A program made the position numbers and the translations under genes. A model generated the notes under the pieces. The model had not been told where the DNA came from. It worked only from the letters and a program-made list of their open reading frames with translations, and ran no database searches. From the NCBI GenBank assembly GCA_015680685.1, contig MNCI01015984.1:1293625-1357624 (forward strand): a stretch of DNA of 64,000 nt, in the 5' to 3' direction. The stretch's first letter is position 1, and the number at the start of each line of letters is the position of its first letter. This document shows, piece by piece, positions 45,030-55,617 of this stretch. Source of the stretch: Gnetum montanum (taxonomy: Eukaryota; Streptophyta; Gnetopsida; Gnetales; Gnetaceae).

Positions 45030-45980
45030 GCCCTTAGGTATCTCTAGGTTTAGTGGTGGTTGCATAGATAAGCTGTGGTTCACACACTTGGTTGTTAAAC
45101 ATATGGTGAGTTATGGTATGAGTTGTGTTAATGTTGCAAATTTCTAGACCATGATTACATCCTTCATCTTGATTCAGTATGCATGGATTTATTTGTCTCT
45201 CCATACTATGAGATTCATTGCTTCTATTAGGTGTTGGAGTAACGATGGATGGTAGCCCTTGTGTAGGATCAAAGGACATTGGTTGAAAAAATGAAGGCAT
45301 TGCACTAGATTGAAATTGTTCTAGTTCAGATGATGTGGTGGGTCCATGAGTGTTGCATTTCCACCTAGGGCCTATCCTAAAGAAAGGATGTTTCTAAGGT
45401 TGCACATTTACAATACAAGTAGCATTCGTTTGTTAATATTGTGGTGTTGAACCTTCCTATGTCATTAATGATGGCATGTGATGAGGTGGATTATGAGAAT
45501 ATTAAGGGTAGGATGGATGGAAAGAGGGGCAAGGTGGCGATCCTTTAGGAGATATCATGGGTTGATGATACTCAGGAGAATGATAGTAGCAATTTGTAGA
45601 GGATGTAGAACTAGTTGGAAAAATAGGGTGTTGAACATAATATCCATATAGTTTTGGCTGATAGGAAGGATAGGGTTGGTTTGGTGGTGGCCTCCCCCAC
45701 GACTGTGGTTGTTGCCACTGCGGTTGATGATGGTGTGGAGGCTAGCAATAAGTCCCCTTCAAATAGTATGATTGGTTGTGGGGTTATCTATTATTACCGT
45801 GTGGAAAAGAAAATATCTTGGGCATGTGCTTTTGTACAAACTTTGAATTTAATGCCCCTACCCAACACTCATATAGATGTAACAAGACCAAGCAATGGCC
45901 CTTTGGATGGTCATATATGTAGATGTCATATCCATTATCTTCCTTCATGGTTGAGTCTATAACCTCACTTTCTTCAACCA
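45030..45980 (-). pseudogene. Proline-rich gag C-terminal region of element B
   Basis: Minus-strand reading gives HHHQPQWQQPQSWGRPPPNQ, YPSYQPKLYGYYVQHPIFP and MPSFFQPMSFDPTQGLPSIV. It is low-complexity, rich in Pro, Tyr, Gln and Ser, with stops. It follows the gag core in the sense direction of B. No enzymatic domain. Confidence 0.55.
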
Positions 45981-46299
45981 TTTTTCCTGTTTATCGAAAA
46001 GTGTTCCTAACTATTTATTGGTTCTGCCTCCTTTATTTATTGTGATCTCCTGGCTCATTTTGCATGACCTTATCCTCTATAATTTCTACCAAATTTGTAA
46101 CTTTGTCATATACCCATTTTGAAACCCTGTTAAACTTTGCTTCAAGTTCATCTATAGACTTCTGTATTGCCAAGATTTGTTGTAGAATCACCTTATTAAG
46201 AGTAGTTTCTTTCTCCTTACCATAGATATGGACCTTCTTCTTTTGAAGAGTTGGGTCCCAATTATGTTTCTTAACATTCTCCCATTAGCATATTTCTCC

Positions 46300-47383
46300 T
46301 TCTTCTTTGGCCATGTTCTCAATTATCTCTCTAATCTAATGGGTTCATAGCTCATATAATTATCCTGCGGCATACATTGCAAGAAACTCCCTTGTTTCAT
46401 TATGAAGCCCATCTATGATGTGGAAAAGTTACCTTTCCTTAGAGAAACCATGGCCTAGGCATCTATTCAGTAGGGAATAATATCTATCTAAGGCCATGTC
46501 CAAGGATTCATGTTGTTCTGGATTCCACCCTTGGATCTATCTCCTTAGGTTGGACACTCTGGCATAGGTTTGGTATTTCTCATTGAAGAGTTCTAACATT
46601 GTGGACCATCATCGGATTGAGTTTGGTTTCAACGATCTATACCACACTTCAGCTCTATCAATTAGCGTACTAGAAAAGAGCTTAAGCTTTTTCCACCGAC
46701 TTTCAATATTATACCAAGCATAGGCATCATAGAAGGCTTGTATAGGATGTTGTGAATCAAAGTCGTAGCCTCCTAAAAATTTAGGAACATTATTCATATC
46801 AAGCTTGGGTAGGTGACTCTCTTTTTGATGCCTGTGAGATATCTTAACTACCTCTGTGATCTACATCAAGCCCTTAGTGGCCAACAAGGATTCATCATCA
46901 TCATATAGGTTATAAGGAAAATTTCTATTTTTATTCGTTTGATCATGACAATGTTGCCTATGTTCATGTTTATGTCTTTGAATTTTCCTATGGGTTTGAT
47001 TTTTGATTTTATTCTAACCCTAATGATGAGCTTGGTCTTTATATCAACATTCATCTTCATTAGAACTAGACATGGAAGAGGAAGAGGAAGATGAGAAACT
47101 AGAAGAATTTCCATGGCTTCTATGGTGTTCCCTAGGGTCCCTTGATTTATCCTTTCTAGATTTCAAGGAGGTTAGGCCCCCTTGGTCCAGGACTTACTTC
47201 ATCTTCTCTAGGATGATCTTCCTTAGGTGAATGTAGTCTGTGAGTGTCATCAGGATGATCATGAACATATGAAACTCTTACATAAGTTTGGTCATTCCAT
47301 CTTTCTTTAACACATATCTTGTTAGTTCTCCAATGAATGTTCTTGTTATATAATGAGTTATTTCCCCCTAGTGAAAGAGACAT
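46300..47383 (-). pseudogene. Gag of element B
   Basis: Starts MSLSLGGNNSLYNKNIHWRT at 47383, matching the A gag start (IHWRT, then RVSYVHxH). Further left are MNNVPKFLGGYDFDSQHPIQ, AFYDAYAWYNIESRWKKLKL and AEVWYRSLKPNSI (46609-46797), the plant gypsy gag core. The RYYSLLN/HIIDGLHNE part (about 46370-46520) is readable with changes. Frameshifts and stops throughout. Confidence 0.75.
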
Positions 47384-47489
47384 TATTTTTAATTAATGAT
47401 GTGTGTGATTTAATATCTTCTAAAAGATATATTGTTAATGCATTTATAGCAATCGTGTATGATATAACTAATCTAGATAACTAGCACCA

Positions 47490-47507
47490 TCCCCAGCAAT
47501 GGTGCCA
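47490..47507 (-). other. Primer-binding site of element B
   Basis: Minus strand TGGCACCATTGCTGGGGA next to the LTR. The familiar Athila/Tat PBS is TGGCGCCGTTGCCGGGGA; all three differences are CG to CA or TG, the expected result of 5-methylcytosine deamination. Confidence 0.75.
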
Positions 47508-47508
47508 A

Positions 47509-48477
47509 TGATGAGCGGTGAGGTACGCTTATGTCCAACCATATGAATCACAGGTGTTCATGCATGATTTGGTCAAATTCCATGGATGGGACTAGTTGTG
47601 GTATCTAGATCGTTATGTCTTGATCGTAGTTCGCTATCTTTCCACTTGGACTAGTAGTAGCTTTGTCACATATAGTTTAGTCCAAAGTGAGGCATATGAT
47701 AATTGATGTTGTTCGACCCTAAGCCACTTCTAATGATAATAAAAGAATTAATTATTTAATCTAATTAACAATGGGAGATAAAGTCTAAACTAGCCTATGG
47801 GTTATGAGTGTCTATTCCTAGCTTACCATACCCATCTTGAACCCATGTATCCACTACTGGGATTACCAAGAACTATGCTACTGGGCGAACCAAGAAGTTA
47901 CACTACTGGGGTTACCTAGTGAATACATGTTTATGCTAAAAATTGGTTATGCTTATTCTACCAATTCATTAATATGCATGGAAACATAAATATTAACTAA
48001 GTACATGAAATGTAAATTTCATGAAAAGTAAATCTAATCTAAGTCAAAGTGCTACAATGAATAAGAATCAATCTTGATCTTATTGCCATTCATGGAATAT
48101 GTCCAAGTACATTGCCACTCGAATAAGACTCTATACAACTGACTCAAATCCACTCTATAGGCACTCACTGGCTATTCTCTAAGATTATAGAATAAAACTG
48201 CAAGAGTTTGGCTACTCTATTGACAAAACTATGCCCAAACCATGTGCCCAAGTGCTATATGTATAGGCCAACATACATCCCTCGATATTAGATATCTGAT
48301 AATGTAGCATGTGACCTAATATTGGATATGCAATATTGCATGTATGATATCAAAGAAAATATATCAAGGCTAAGATATTGGAGCTAAGATATTGGGTCTA
48401 AGATATCAAGGCTAAGATATTAGGGCTAAGATATCGAAGTTGACCAAAAAATTAACTTTTTTGTTAGATACCCTAGC
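47509..48477 (-). repeat. 5' LTR of element B, cut by M2
   Basis: 969 bp from TGATGAGCGGTGAGG to CCCTAGC. By comparison with 42053-42069 only about 17 bp (ending GATTCATCA) are missing; they should reappear beyond the far end of M2. The last bases CTAGC (48473-48477) would be the M2 target-site duplication. Confidence 0.88.
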
Positions 48478-50860
48478 TGTACTGTCCGAAATCGTCAGTC
48501 TCCGGCTGAAATGAAACAGAAATGTGGAGATACCTAGACACGCATAGAAGACCCTACCTTCGCTTGAGGGCAAGTTGGAATTAACGAAGGCAGAGTACCT
48601 TGAGTGGTCCGCACGCGGATCAGGCAAGGATTTCCCCGAACGTACACCGATATACTGTACGCTGGGTTATACGTAAATGGCGTAACGAATGCAAAACGGA
48701 GCGTAAACGTACAGGAGCATAAGCAGTAAACATACAACAATGAACGAAAAAAAACTGTAACAGATTTTAGCAAAGAAATGTAGCAATATTATTGCAGAAT
48801 GAAAGTTACAATACACAAGTCTAATGCAGTTGTGACTCTAACACAAGGCGGACGAATAGCCCTGGTGGATGCAGGGATGATTATGTGCTGGGTTCAACTA
48901 TAGGCATAGCGTAAAGGCTGGATGCTTAGTGTGCAGGGTCAAGGTCCAGCGTACAGGGTTTTTTGCTCTTGTTTCTTAGTGTTTCTGTTTCTCTTTTTTG
49001 TCTCTGGTTTGCTCAAAATTGCCAACCCAGGTCTAGTGAAAAATTGGGGTTTTTATATGAGTTTTGACGTTAGAAGTAGGTCTGAAAGGAGATGATTGGC
49101 TGTGGAGTGCTAGACTTTCGGGTTGGGTGACATGTGGCACGTTGACCAAGTGCAAAAGAATGAAATTTTACAAGTGTACAACGTGCTGCACGCCAGTGTA
49201 TACTGTTGTACGCTAGCGTATATTGCTGTATGCTAGCGTATACGTGCTGACTTCGATGTACAGACTTGATCAAAACAAAAGAAATCGTTCGGCCTTCGGC
49301 TTTGAATTTGGATGCCACGAGGATGCTGCCTGTAGACGTTCAGCTTGGTTGACCTTGATCTGACACGGCTATGGAGAGCTTGGATTGGTTTAAGTTGTGC
49401 TGCACATTGGTCATGCACTTTGTACATGCCGGGCATATACGCTGGGCATATACGCTGTATCTGCTGGGCGTATACGCTAAGTGTATACGGTGGGCATACA
49501 TGTTGCATCTGCTAGGCGTATACGTTGGGCGTATACGCTAGGTGTACACGTTGCATACTCAACGTATAAACTCCAGAATTCATGATGTCAACACCTGATG
49601 ATTGATTTGTTCATGTGAGTTGATGCCTTATACCAAATCTTACTCTAAAGTTTTGTTTCCATATCATCTTCAGGGATTGCATGCTGGGCGTATGCATTAG
49701 TCATACATGCTGAGCGTACATGTGAGGCGTGTACGTTGGGCGTGTATGCTGGGCATGTACCCTGTGAATGCATACTTGGGCGTATACACTGGGCATATAT
49801 GCTATGAATGCATACTTAGTGAACACTAAGTATCTTGAGCTCCGAAGTTGCCATGTTTGATAGTAAGTGTCGCTGTGGTCGTCTGCGGGTCTTAGAGAAC
49901 CATTGAGCCTGACTCTGCTTAAAGCTATCTGTGAGTCGCTCAAGCTTTAGTCATGATGGGGAATGCCATGACTTAGCTTGATTCTTGTTGGAGAAGTACT
50001 AAGCTCAGAATTTTGTGGTATTTCATTGGCCCCTCTTTGTTGGCGCTTGGAGGAATCGACCTGAGAAGCATCGACAAAGAAGTACAAAGCACCACAAGCA
50101 ACTTGGTAGAAATATTGTCCGTTGGCACTTGGCCAAATGTTATCACACTGCGTTCAGTAGTACATGGGATTATGGGAAATGATGTTTGTAGTTGGATAGG
50201 GAAATGGAGATTGTGGGGATTGGGGAGAAATTAAGGGGTTGTGCATAGTAAAGGCGATGTCCGGGTATGTATGCGGATCATGCTTATCTTCTTGAGATCA
50301 AAACATGATGTGTACGTCCTTTGGCAGTACAAGACTCTTGCTTAGTGTTCAAGAGGACTTGTTGACAAAACCAAAGCCATGTGATGATGTGTTGAGTTCT
50401 TTGGAGGAACAGGGCCCTTGTTTAGTGTTTAGGGGGAACCTATTGGTGAGAGCCAAAGCCATGCAACGTGATGTTTGCTTTCAAGGGAATTGCCATCCCA
50501 TCAATGGTTTATGTGGGAATCACTGCTTTTTTTTTGATCTTATGCTCATGCTCAAATGTCATGTTGTGGGTTGCAATCGCCTAAGAGTGGCATAGTATGC
50601 AATGGTATGTTTAATGTTTTGGGCTGCACTGGGTGTGCCTAGGATGTAACCAAGTAGGAGATATTGAGGGATAGGTGGGACATGTAACAGGAGATGGGGA
50701 TGTACTAGTGAGTGGCTTGATTAGTCTTGTCATGTGCGTTGTGAACAATGTCTCACCTCGCTACTTATGACGAAGTGCATTCTTGTACGAACACCTATGA
50801 GTGTCATCCTGCAAACACAACTCCAAGAAGACAAGAAAACTATGAGTGAGTAAGCAAGCT
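48478..50860 (-). repeat. M-family 3' LTR and adjoining 3' region of M2
   Basis: Begins TGTACTGTCCG. Aligned with 18968-21430. Minus-strand TATA box CATATAAAAACCCC at about 49042-49056. Palindromic GCGTATACGC-type words cluster at about 49190-49810, upstream of that TATA box. The right end of the LTR proper is unresolved. Confidence 0.75.
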
Positions 50861-51019
50861 TAGACTTAAATAGCTATTGATGAAATAAAGGCTCCGGATG
50901 GGATTTCAGGCACTGTATATGAATGGTAGTAATGCTATTAGAATCGGCTGATGACGAGCAACGCAGCGGTGTTGATGAAGTTTGGATGCAGCCATAGATC
51001 GAGGTACCAGAGAGAAAAT

Positions 51020-51395
51020 TGCCAATCTATAGTTGTAGCTGACTATCATGGGTTAGTTTAATGTCATGACCTGTTGGACATTTCCTGTTTAGCGTCGTGG
51101 CAGATGTTACATTGCCAGTTTTTAGTTTTGGCGGACTGTGAAGAGGTAAACCAGTTTATAGTCTTAGCAGACTCTGGCGAATGCGACTGTGGTAGTTTAC
51201 TGTCATACCAGACGGGTGCTAGTTTATTGTCTTTGTAGAAATTTTGTGGTATCAGTTTATCATCATGATGCCAGGACGATCTGTGGTATCAGTTTATCAT
51301 CGTGATTCCAGGACGAGCTGTGGTATCAGTTTACCGTCATGATTCCAGGACGAGCTGTCGTTTCAGTTTACCATCATGATTACAGGACGAATGCG
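51020..51395 (+). repeat. AGTTTA-hairpin repeat array of M2, 3' of integrase
   Basis: About ten units. Clear stems: ATAGT...ACTAT (51030), ATGTC...GACAT (51058), AGTC...GACT (51157) and CGTC...GACG (51332). The last four units form a 49-51 bp tandem (GTGGTATCAGTTTA, stem, CCAGGACGA). The array directly follows the integrase stop, in the 3' UTR position. Confidence 0.78.
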
Positions 51396-51411
51396 TACCT
51401 AAGTCCATGCT

Positions 51412-52260
51412 CAAACGTGGAATGGTTTCAAGAACAAGTGATTGGTCGGATTTGCAAGCTCATTCCCTTTCATGTCAGCTAAGTTGAATGCTCCGTTGTC
51501 ATATGCTTTGGTGACCAAGTAGGGCCCTTCCCATTTGGCTGAGAACTTATCCGAATGTTCTCGAATGGCCTTAAGTACAAGGTCACCTTCCTTGATAGGG
51601 TGCTTATGAAAGTTGTGTCGATGGTGTTGTCGTTGTCATTTTTGGTACCATTCAATCTGATCGAGGGCACGTATGCGTTCCTCCTCCACCGAGTCCAAGT
51701 CAACAAAGCGTAGATCATTGTTTTGCCCATCGTCGAGGAGTCCGAAGAGAGTGATCCTTAAAGATGGTACCTATAATTCTAATGGTAAAACAGCTTCAGA
51801 ATCATAAACAAGACTATATGGCATTTTACTTGTGAAAGTCCGATCCGTAGTATGATAAGCCCACAATGCGTATACCAGCTGCTCGTGCCATTTTTTCTTG
51901 CTTTGGTTAAGCATCTTTTTAAGTACTGTGATGATGGTTTTATTTGTGGCTTTTGCTTGCCCATTGCTCTGAGGGTAGTAAGGGGATGAAAATGAGTTTT
52001 TGATCCCCAGGCTTTCACAGAAATTTTTGGTTTCGGAACTGCTGAATTGTGGCCCATTATCGGTGATGATGGTCATGGGGATGCCAAAACGGGTCACAAT
52101 ATTTTCAAGAATGAAGTTGCATACGTGTTTAGATGTGGTTTTTCTAAGGGGAACAGCTTCTACCCACTTCATGAAATACTCTATCGCGGTTATGATGAAG
52201 CTATGCCTTGCAGAAGATGAGGGTGTTATTGGTCCGATAAGGTCCAAACCCCACTTTTGA
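51412..52260 (-). pseudogene. Integrase of M2
   Basis: The core at 51771-52247 reads MDLIGPITPSS (first Asp), ITDNGPQFSS (second Asp) and YYPQSNGQAKATNKTI, where the catalytic Glu normally following GQA is Lys. The C-terminal part, in another frame, includes EGDLVLKAIREHSDKF and AKWEGPYLV (GPY/F motif), ending LFLKPFHV near 51412. No chromodomain. A frameshift near 51770 and the missing Glu mean it cannot integrate. Confidence 0.85.
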
Positions 52261-52265
52261 AAAGG

Positions 52266-53156
52266 TCATGTGATTTGCGCTGTATGCAACTCATTTGGTG
52301 GGCCATGAATTAGATTACTATGTCTCTGATAGATACTGGATGTTTTAGCCTTGGAGAGACAATCATACTCCATGTGTGGCCAATAATAACCTAAGCGTCT
52401 TATTTTCATTGCCATTGCTTTAGGTGCTATGTGTCCTCCGCATAGTCTGTCATGTACTTGTTGAATGATGGTTTCGGCATCAGCGCTACCAATGCATGTT
52501 AGCAGTATGCCTTCATAAGATCGATGACACAATGTGTCCCCTACAAGTGCATATTGTCGAGAATGCTTTCGTACCATGTCTTTTTGTGCATTCGTTAAAT
52601 GTTGCGGTGTTTCACAGCGTAGAAGGTACTCTTTTATGTCGTCATACCATTCTATCACGTGTGTTGTATTAATGGATGCAATTGGTAATGTATCGAGAGC
52701 ATCGGTTATGGGTTTAGCACAACTGATTATGGAGCTTGGCAACGTATGGAACATGTCAGGTGATATGTTTAGCACTAGCGTGGCCAGTGCGTCTGCGATG
52801 GTATTGTCATTTCTGGAGATATGTTGCACATCCATGTTTTCGAATTGCCTTATTAAGTGTTTGGCTAAGTCACAGTATGGTTGTAAATGTTGCACTTTGC
52901 ATGTATAAATATCTGTGACTTGGTTCAAAAGTAGTTGTGAGTCTCCCCTGACCAGTAGTCGTGTGATGTATGAAGCTAGTGCTGCCATGAGACCTCTAAG
53001 GAGACCTTCGTATTCTGCTATGTTGTTGGTATAGTGAAAGCCGAAGCGATAAGCAAAGGGTCGGATCTCCCTGGAGGGATAGGTGATGACGGCGGCAGCA
53101 CTTCCCCCTCGATAGATGGACGCTCCATCAAAGTTCAAAATGACATCGTAGTTCAT
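52266..53156 (-). pseudogene. Archaeal-type RNase H and integrase zinc-finger region of M2
   Basis: Open frame of 296 residues: ILNFDGASIYRGGSAAAVIT, NNIAEYEGLLRGLM, RGDSQLLLNQVTDIYTCK and DVQHISRNDNTIADALATLV give the RNase H acidic residues. Then NAQKDMVRKHSRQYALVGD, LCHRSYEGILL and HDRLCGGHIAPKAMAMKIRR give the HHCC finger start (H, H) of integrase. It is the best preserved pol part in the window and the reference for reading P stops. Confidence 0.88.
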
Positions 53157-53541
53157 TGGGTACTATGTCTATTGCACTCACATTTTCATCAGGGAACTCT
53201 GGCTCTATCGTCGCTTGATCATGCGTTGGTGACGCAGTCATTTGATTCACTATGGCTTGACCCTTAACTGATGATTGCGCTATGTAGTGTAGGTCAAACT
53301 CAGCNAAGCCATAGTGAATCAAATGACTGCGTCACCAACGCATGATCAAGCGACGATAGAGCCAGAGTTCCCTGATGAAAATGTGAGTGCAATAGACATA
53401 GTACCCAATGAACTACGATGTCATTTTGAACTTTGATGGAGCGTCCATCTATCGAGGGGGAAGTGCTGCCGCCGTCATCACCTATCCCTCCAGGGAGATC
53501 CGACCCTTTGCTTATCGCTTCGGCTTTCACTATACCAACAN
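53024..53541. repeat. Foldback flanked by single Ns, probable mis-assembly
   Basis: 53024-53258 and 53306-53540 are reverse complements of each other, 235 bp each, with Ns at 53305 and 53541. The sequence is the archaeal-type RNase H start. The true sequence between RT and this domain (most of the first RNase H) is missing, because the frame from RT enters at PPQNNKLFYIYLATSN and hits N at 53541. Confidence 0.85.
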
Positions 53542-54925
53542 GTTCGAAGTGGCAAGGTAGATGTAAAACAGTTTATTATTTTGAGGTGGATAAACTGTGG
53601 GTAGTTGGACAAGTGCTGTTTTAATGTTTTCAAATGCTTCCTGGCACTGTGGAGTCCATTAAAAATGGACATTCTTGCATAGCAAGTGGTTCATAGGTTT
53701 CAACTTGTCCGTTAGTTTTTCTATGAAACGCCTGATGAACTGTAATTTACCTTGTAGACCTCGAAGTTCGGTAAGGTTGCTAGGTGTTTTTAAGTTTGTT
53801 ATGGCCTTAACTTTATCAGGGTCTACTCGTATCCCTACTTCCGAGGCTATGAATCCAAGCATTTTTTCTATTTTGACTCCAAAGACACATTTCTTTAGGT
53901 TAAATCTCAGCTCATATTTTAAACAACGCTTTAGTACCAAGTCAAGATCTTGTACGTGTTTTTCTGATGTCTTTGATTTAACCACGATATCATCCACATA
54001 GTCGTTGAGCGAGTGTAGCATGTAATCACTAAAAATAAATGTCATTGCCCTTTGATAAGTGGCCCCAACGTTCTTGAGACCAAAGGGCATCATTTTGTAA
54101 CAAAAGGTTCCCCATGGTGTCATAAAGATAGTCTGGAGCTGATGCTCCGGGTTAATGCGTATCTGGTTGTATCCTGAGAAGCCATCCATAAAAGATAATA
54201 GGGCATGCCCAGCAGTTGAGTCAACAAGTTGATCGATGCTGGGTAGGGAAAAATCATCTTTTATGTTGCAACGTTGAGATCCCGGAAGTCAATGCATATG
54301 AAAATGCTTCGGTTCTTTTTCGGGACAATGACCATGTTGGATACCCAATCGACGTAATCGACAACCCAAATGAAACCTGCTTGATAGAGTTTGGTGATCT
54401 GATTGCGAACTGCTAACACTACTTTAGGCTTAACCTTTCATGCCTTTTGTTTCACTAGCCTTAACTTCGGGTCGAGTATAATATTGTGCTGGATAATTCG
54501 AGGATCTAACCCAGGCATGTCAGTGTAAGACCAAGTGAATGCTTTTATGTTGTCTCGAAGCACATCTGCTATGTATTTGGCCAGTTGAGGTTGCAATAGT
54601 ACACTCAGTTTTAATATTTTAGTTTCACCATCAGGCATAGCAATGGGTGTTTTAGTCAACGGGTCTTCAGTGATGTTATCAGCTTTTATGTCGAGGGCCT
54701 TTGTCATACCTTTGTAGCTGTCTAGTGTTTGTTGTGCTGAGGCTATGACTGTGTCATCAGTTGATGGAATTTATGTTGACTTCTTTGGTGATCTTTCCGT
54801 ATGGTCCATCGATGGTCAATGGTTTGGATAAATGCTGATAATCCATTCGGCTTGCTCTTGCCAATAAACAGAGGGCAGAGTGAGCTGATAAGTGTTGTTC
54901 TGTGTTCCTTGGCAATGTAAATCAT
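53542..54925 (-). pseudogene. Reverse transcriptase of M2
   Basis: MDGFSGYNQIRINPEHQLQT, TPWGTFCYKMMPFGLKNVGA, active site YVDD in LNDYVDDIVVKSK (about 53995) and CVFGVKIEKMLGF, with the thumb LRGLQGKLQFIRRFIEKLTD. Upstream, across frame breaks: VVDYVDWVSNMVIVPKK (about 54320-54370) and TDMPGLDPRIIQHNIILDP (54438-54560). It copies element RNA into DNA. It is collinear with P 36395-37660. The start of the first RNase H follows at 53542-53640 before the N. Confidence 0.9.
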
Positions 54926-54969
54926 GTGTACGTGTACGGTGGTGGTTTATCATCACACTGGGATGCATG

Positions 54970-55053
54970 GTAGTTTAAGGCCTTATCGGGCCATACGTGG
55001 CAGTTTAAGGCCTTACCGGGCCGTATGTGGCAGTTTAAGGCCTTACCGGGCCA
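54970..55053 (+). repeat. AAGGCC-type hairpin repeats 5' of the M2 antisense gene
   Basis: Three 30-bp units CAGTTTAAGGCCTTACCGGG and on, each with GGCC...GGCC. Same strand as the antisense gene, about 265 bp upstream of its TATA box. Confidence 0.85.
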
Positions 55054-55316
55054 TGTGGGTGATTTGACGATGCCTAATTATTATGTAATTTGCATCGGAG
55101 GGTTTGCGCCAAAATGTTCAGTGTGGGCATCCGAAGTTGGTTTTCCAGGGGATATGATTTGGGGTAGTGTTTGTCATCTTGTTATTTTGTTTTTGCAATT
55201 TTTTGGCATTTTGTATTTTGAATAGTTTTGATTAAAATTAGAATTAAAAGAAAAAAATTAAAATTAAAGGAAAAAAATTCAAGGCGGCGACGGCGATGGC
55301 GAGGTTAGCGGGGTGC

Positions 55317-55324
55317 TATATATA
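55317..55324 (+). promoter_or_regulatory. Candidate TATA box of the aG2 antisense gene
   Basis: TATATATA in GGGGTGCTATATATAGCGTA, after a GC-rich stretch (GGCGGCGACGGCGATGGCGA). A leader of about 270 bp with GCGTAGAGGCTCAAACC repeats (55380-55560) leads to the ATG at 55618. Confidence 0.5.
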
Positions 55325-55617
55325 GCGTAAGGCTATCAGTTGTCAGAGGCACTGTGAACTTAAAGCAAGCCGGAGTGTGAGCGTAAACCTCAGTCACAGT
55401 GTAAGCATAAAGCGCCAAACCCCAACGTAAGCGTAGAGACTCAAACCCAGCATAAGTGTGAGCATAGAGGCTCAAACCAGCATAAGCGTGAGCGTAGAGG
55501 CTCAAACCCAGTGTAAGCATGCGCGTAGAGGCTCAAACCTAGCATACAGGATTCAACTTGGCCTGCAGGTTCAAACCGCAGCATAAACCTATCAGTTTTA
55601 GCGTAGAGGACGCCAGG

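Larger units (their letters stand above)
42070..47508 (-). mobile_element. Element B interior: gag-only element
   Basis: Lies between the inner part of the B 3' LTR and the 5' LTR at 47509. From right: PBS (47490-47507), gag (46300-47383), a Pro/Tyr/Ser-rich gag C-terminus (about 45030-45980), AT-rich sequence, and a solo C LTR (43362-44092). No protease, RT or integrase motif is visible in any frame, so B looks non-autonomous. 42070-43361 and 44098-45030 hold no recognisable gene. Confidence 0.75.

Noticed and set aside
53034-53530. Two identical 76-77 codon frames on opposite strands
   Set aside because: Both come from the two arms of the assembly foldback.
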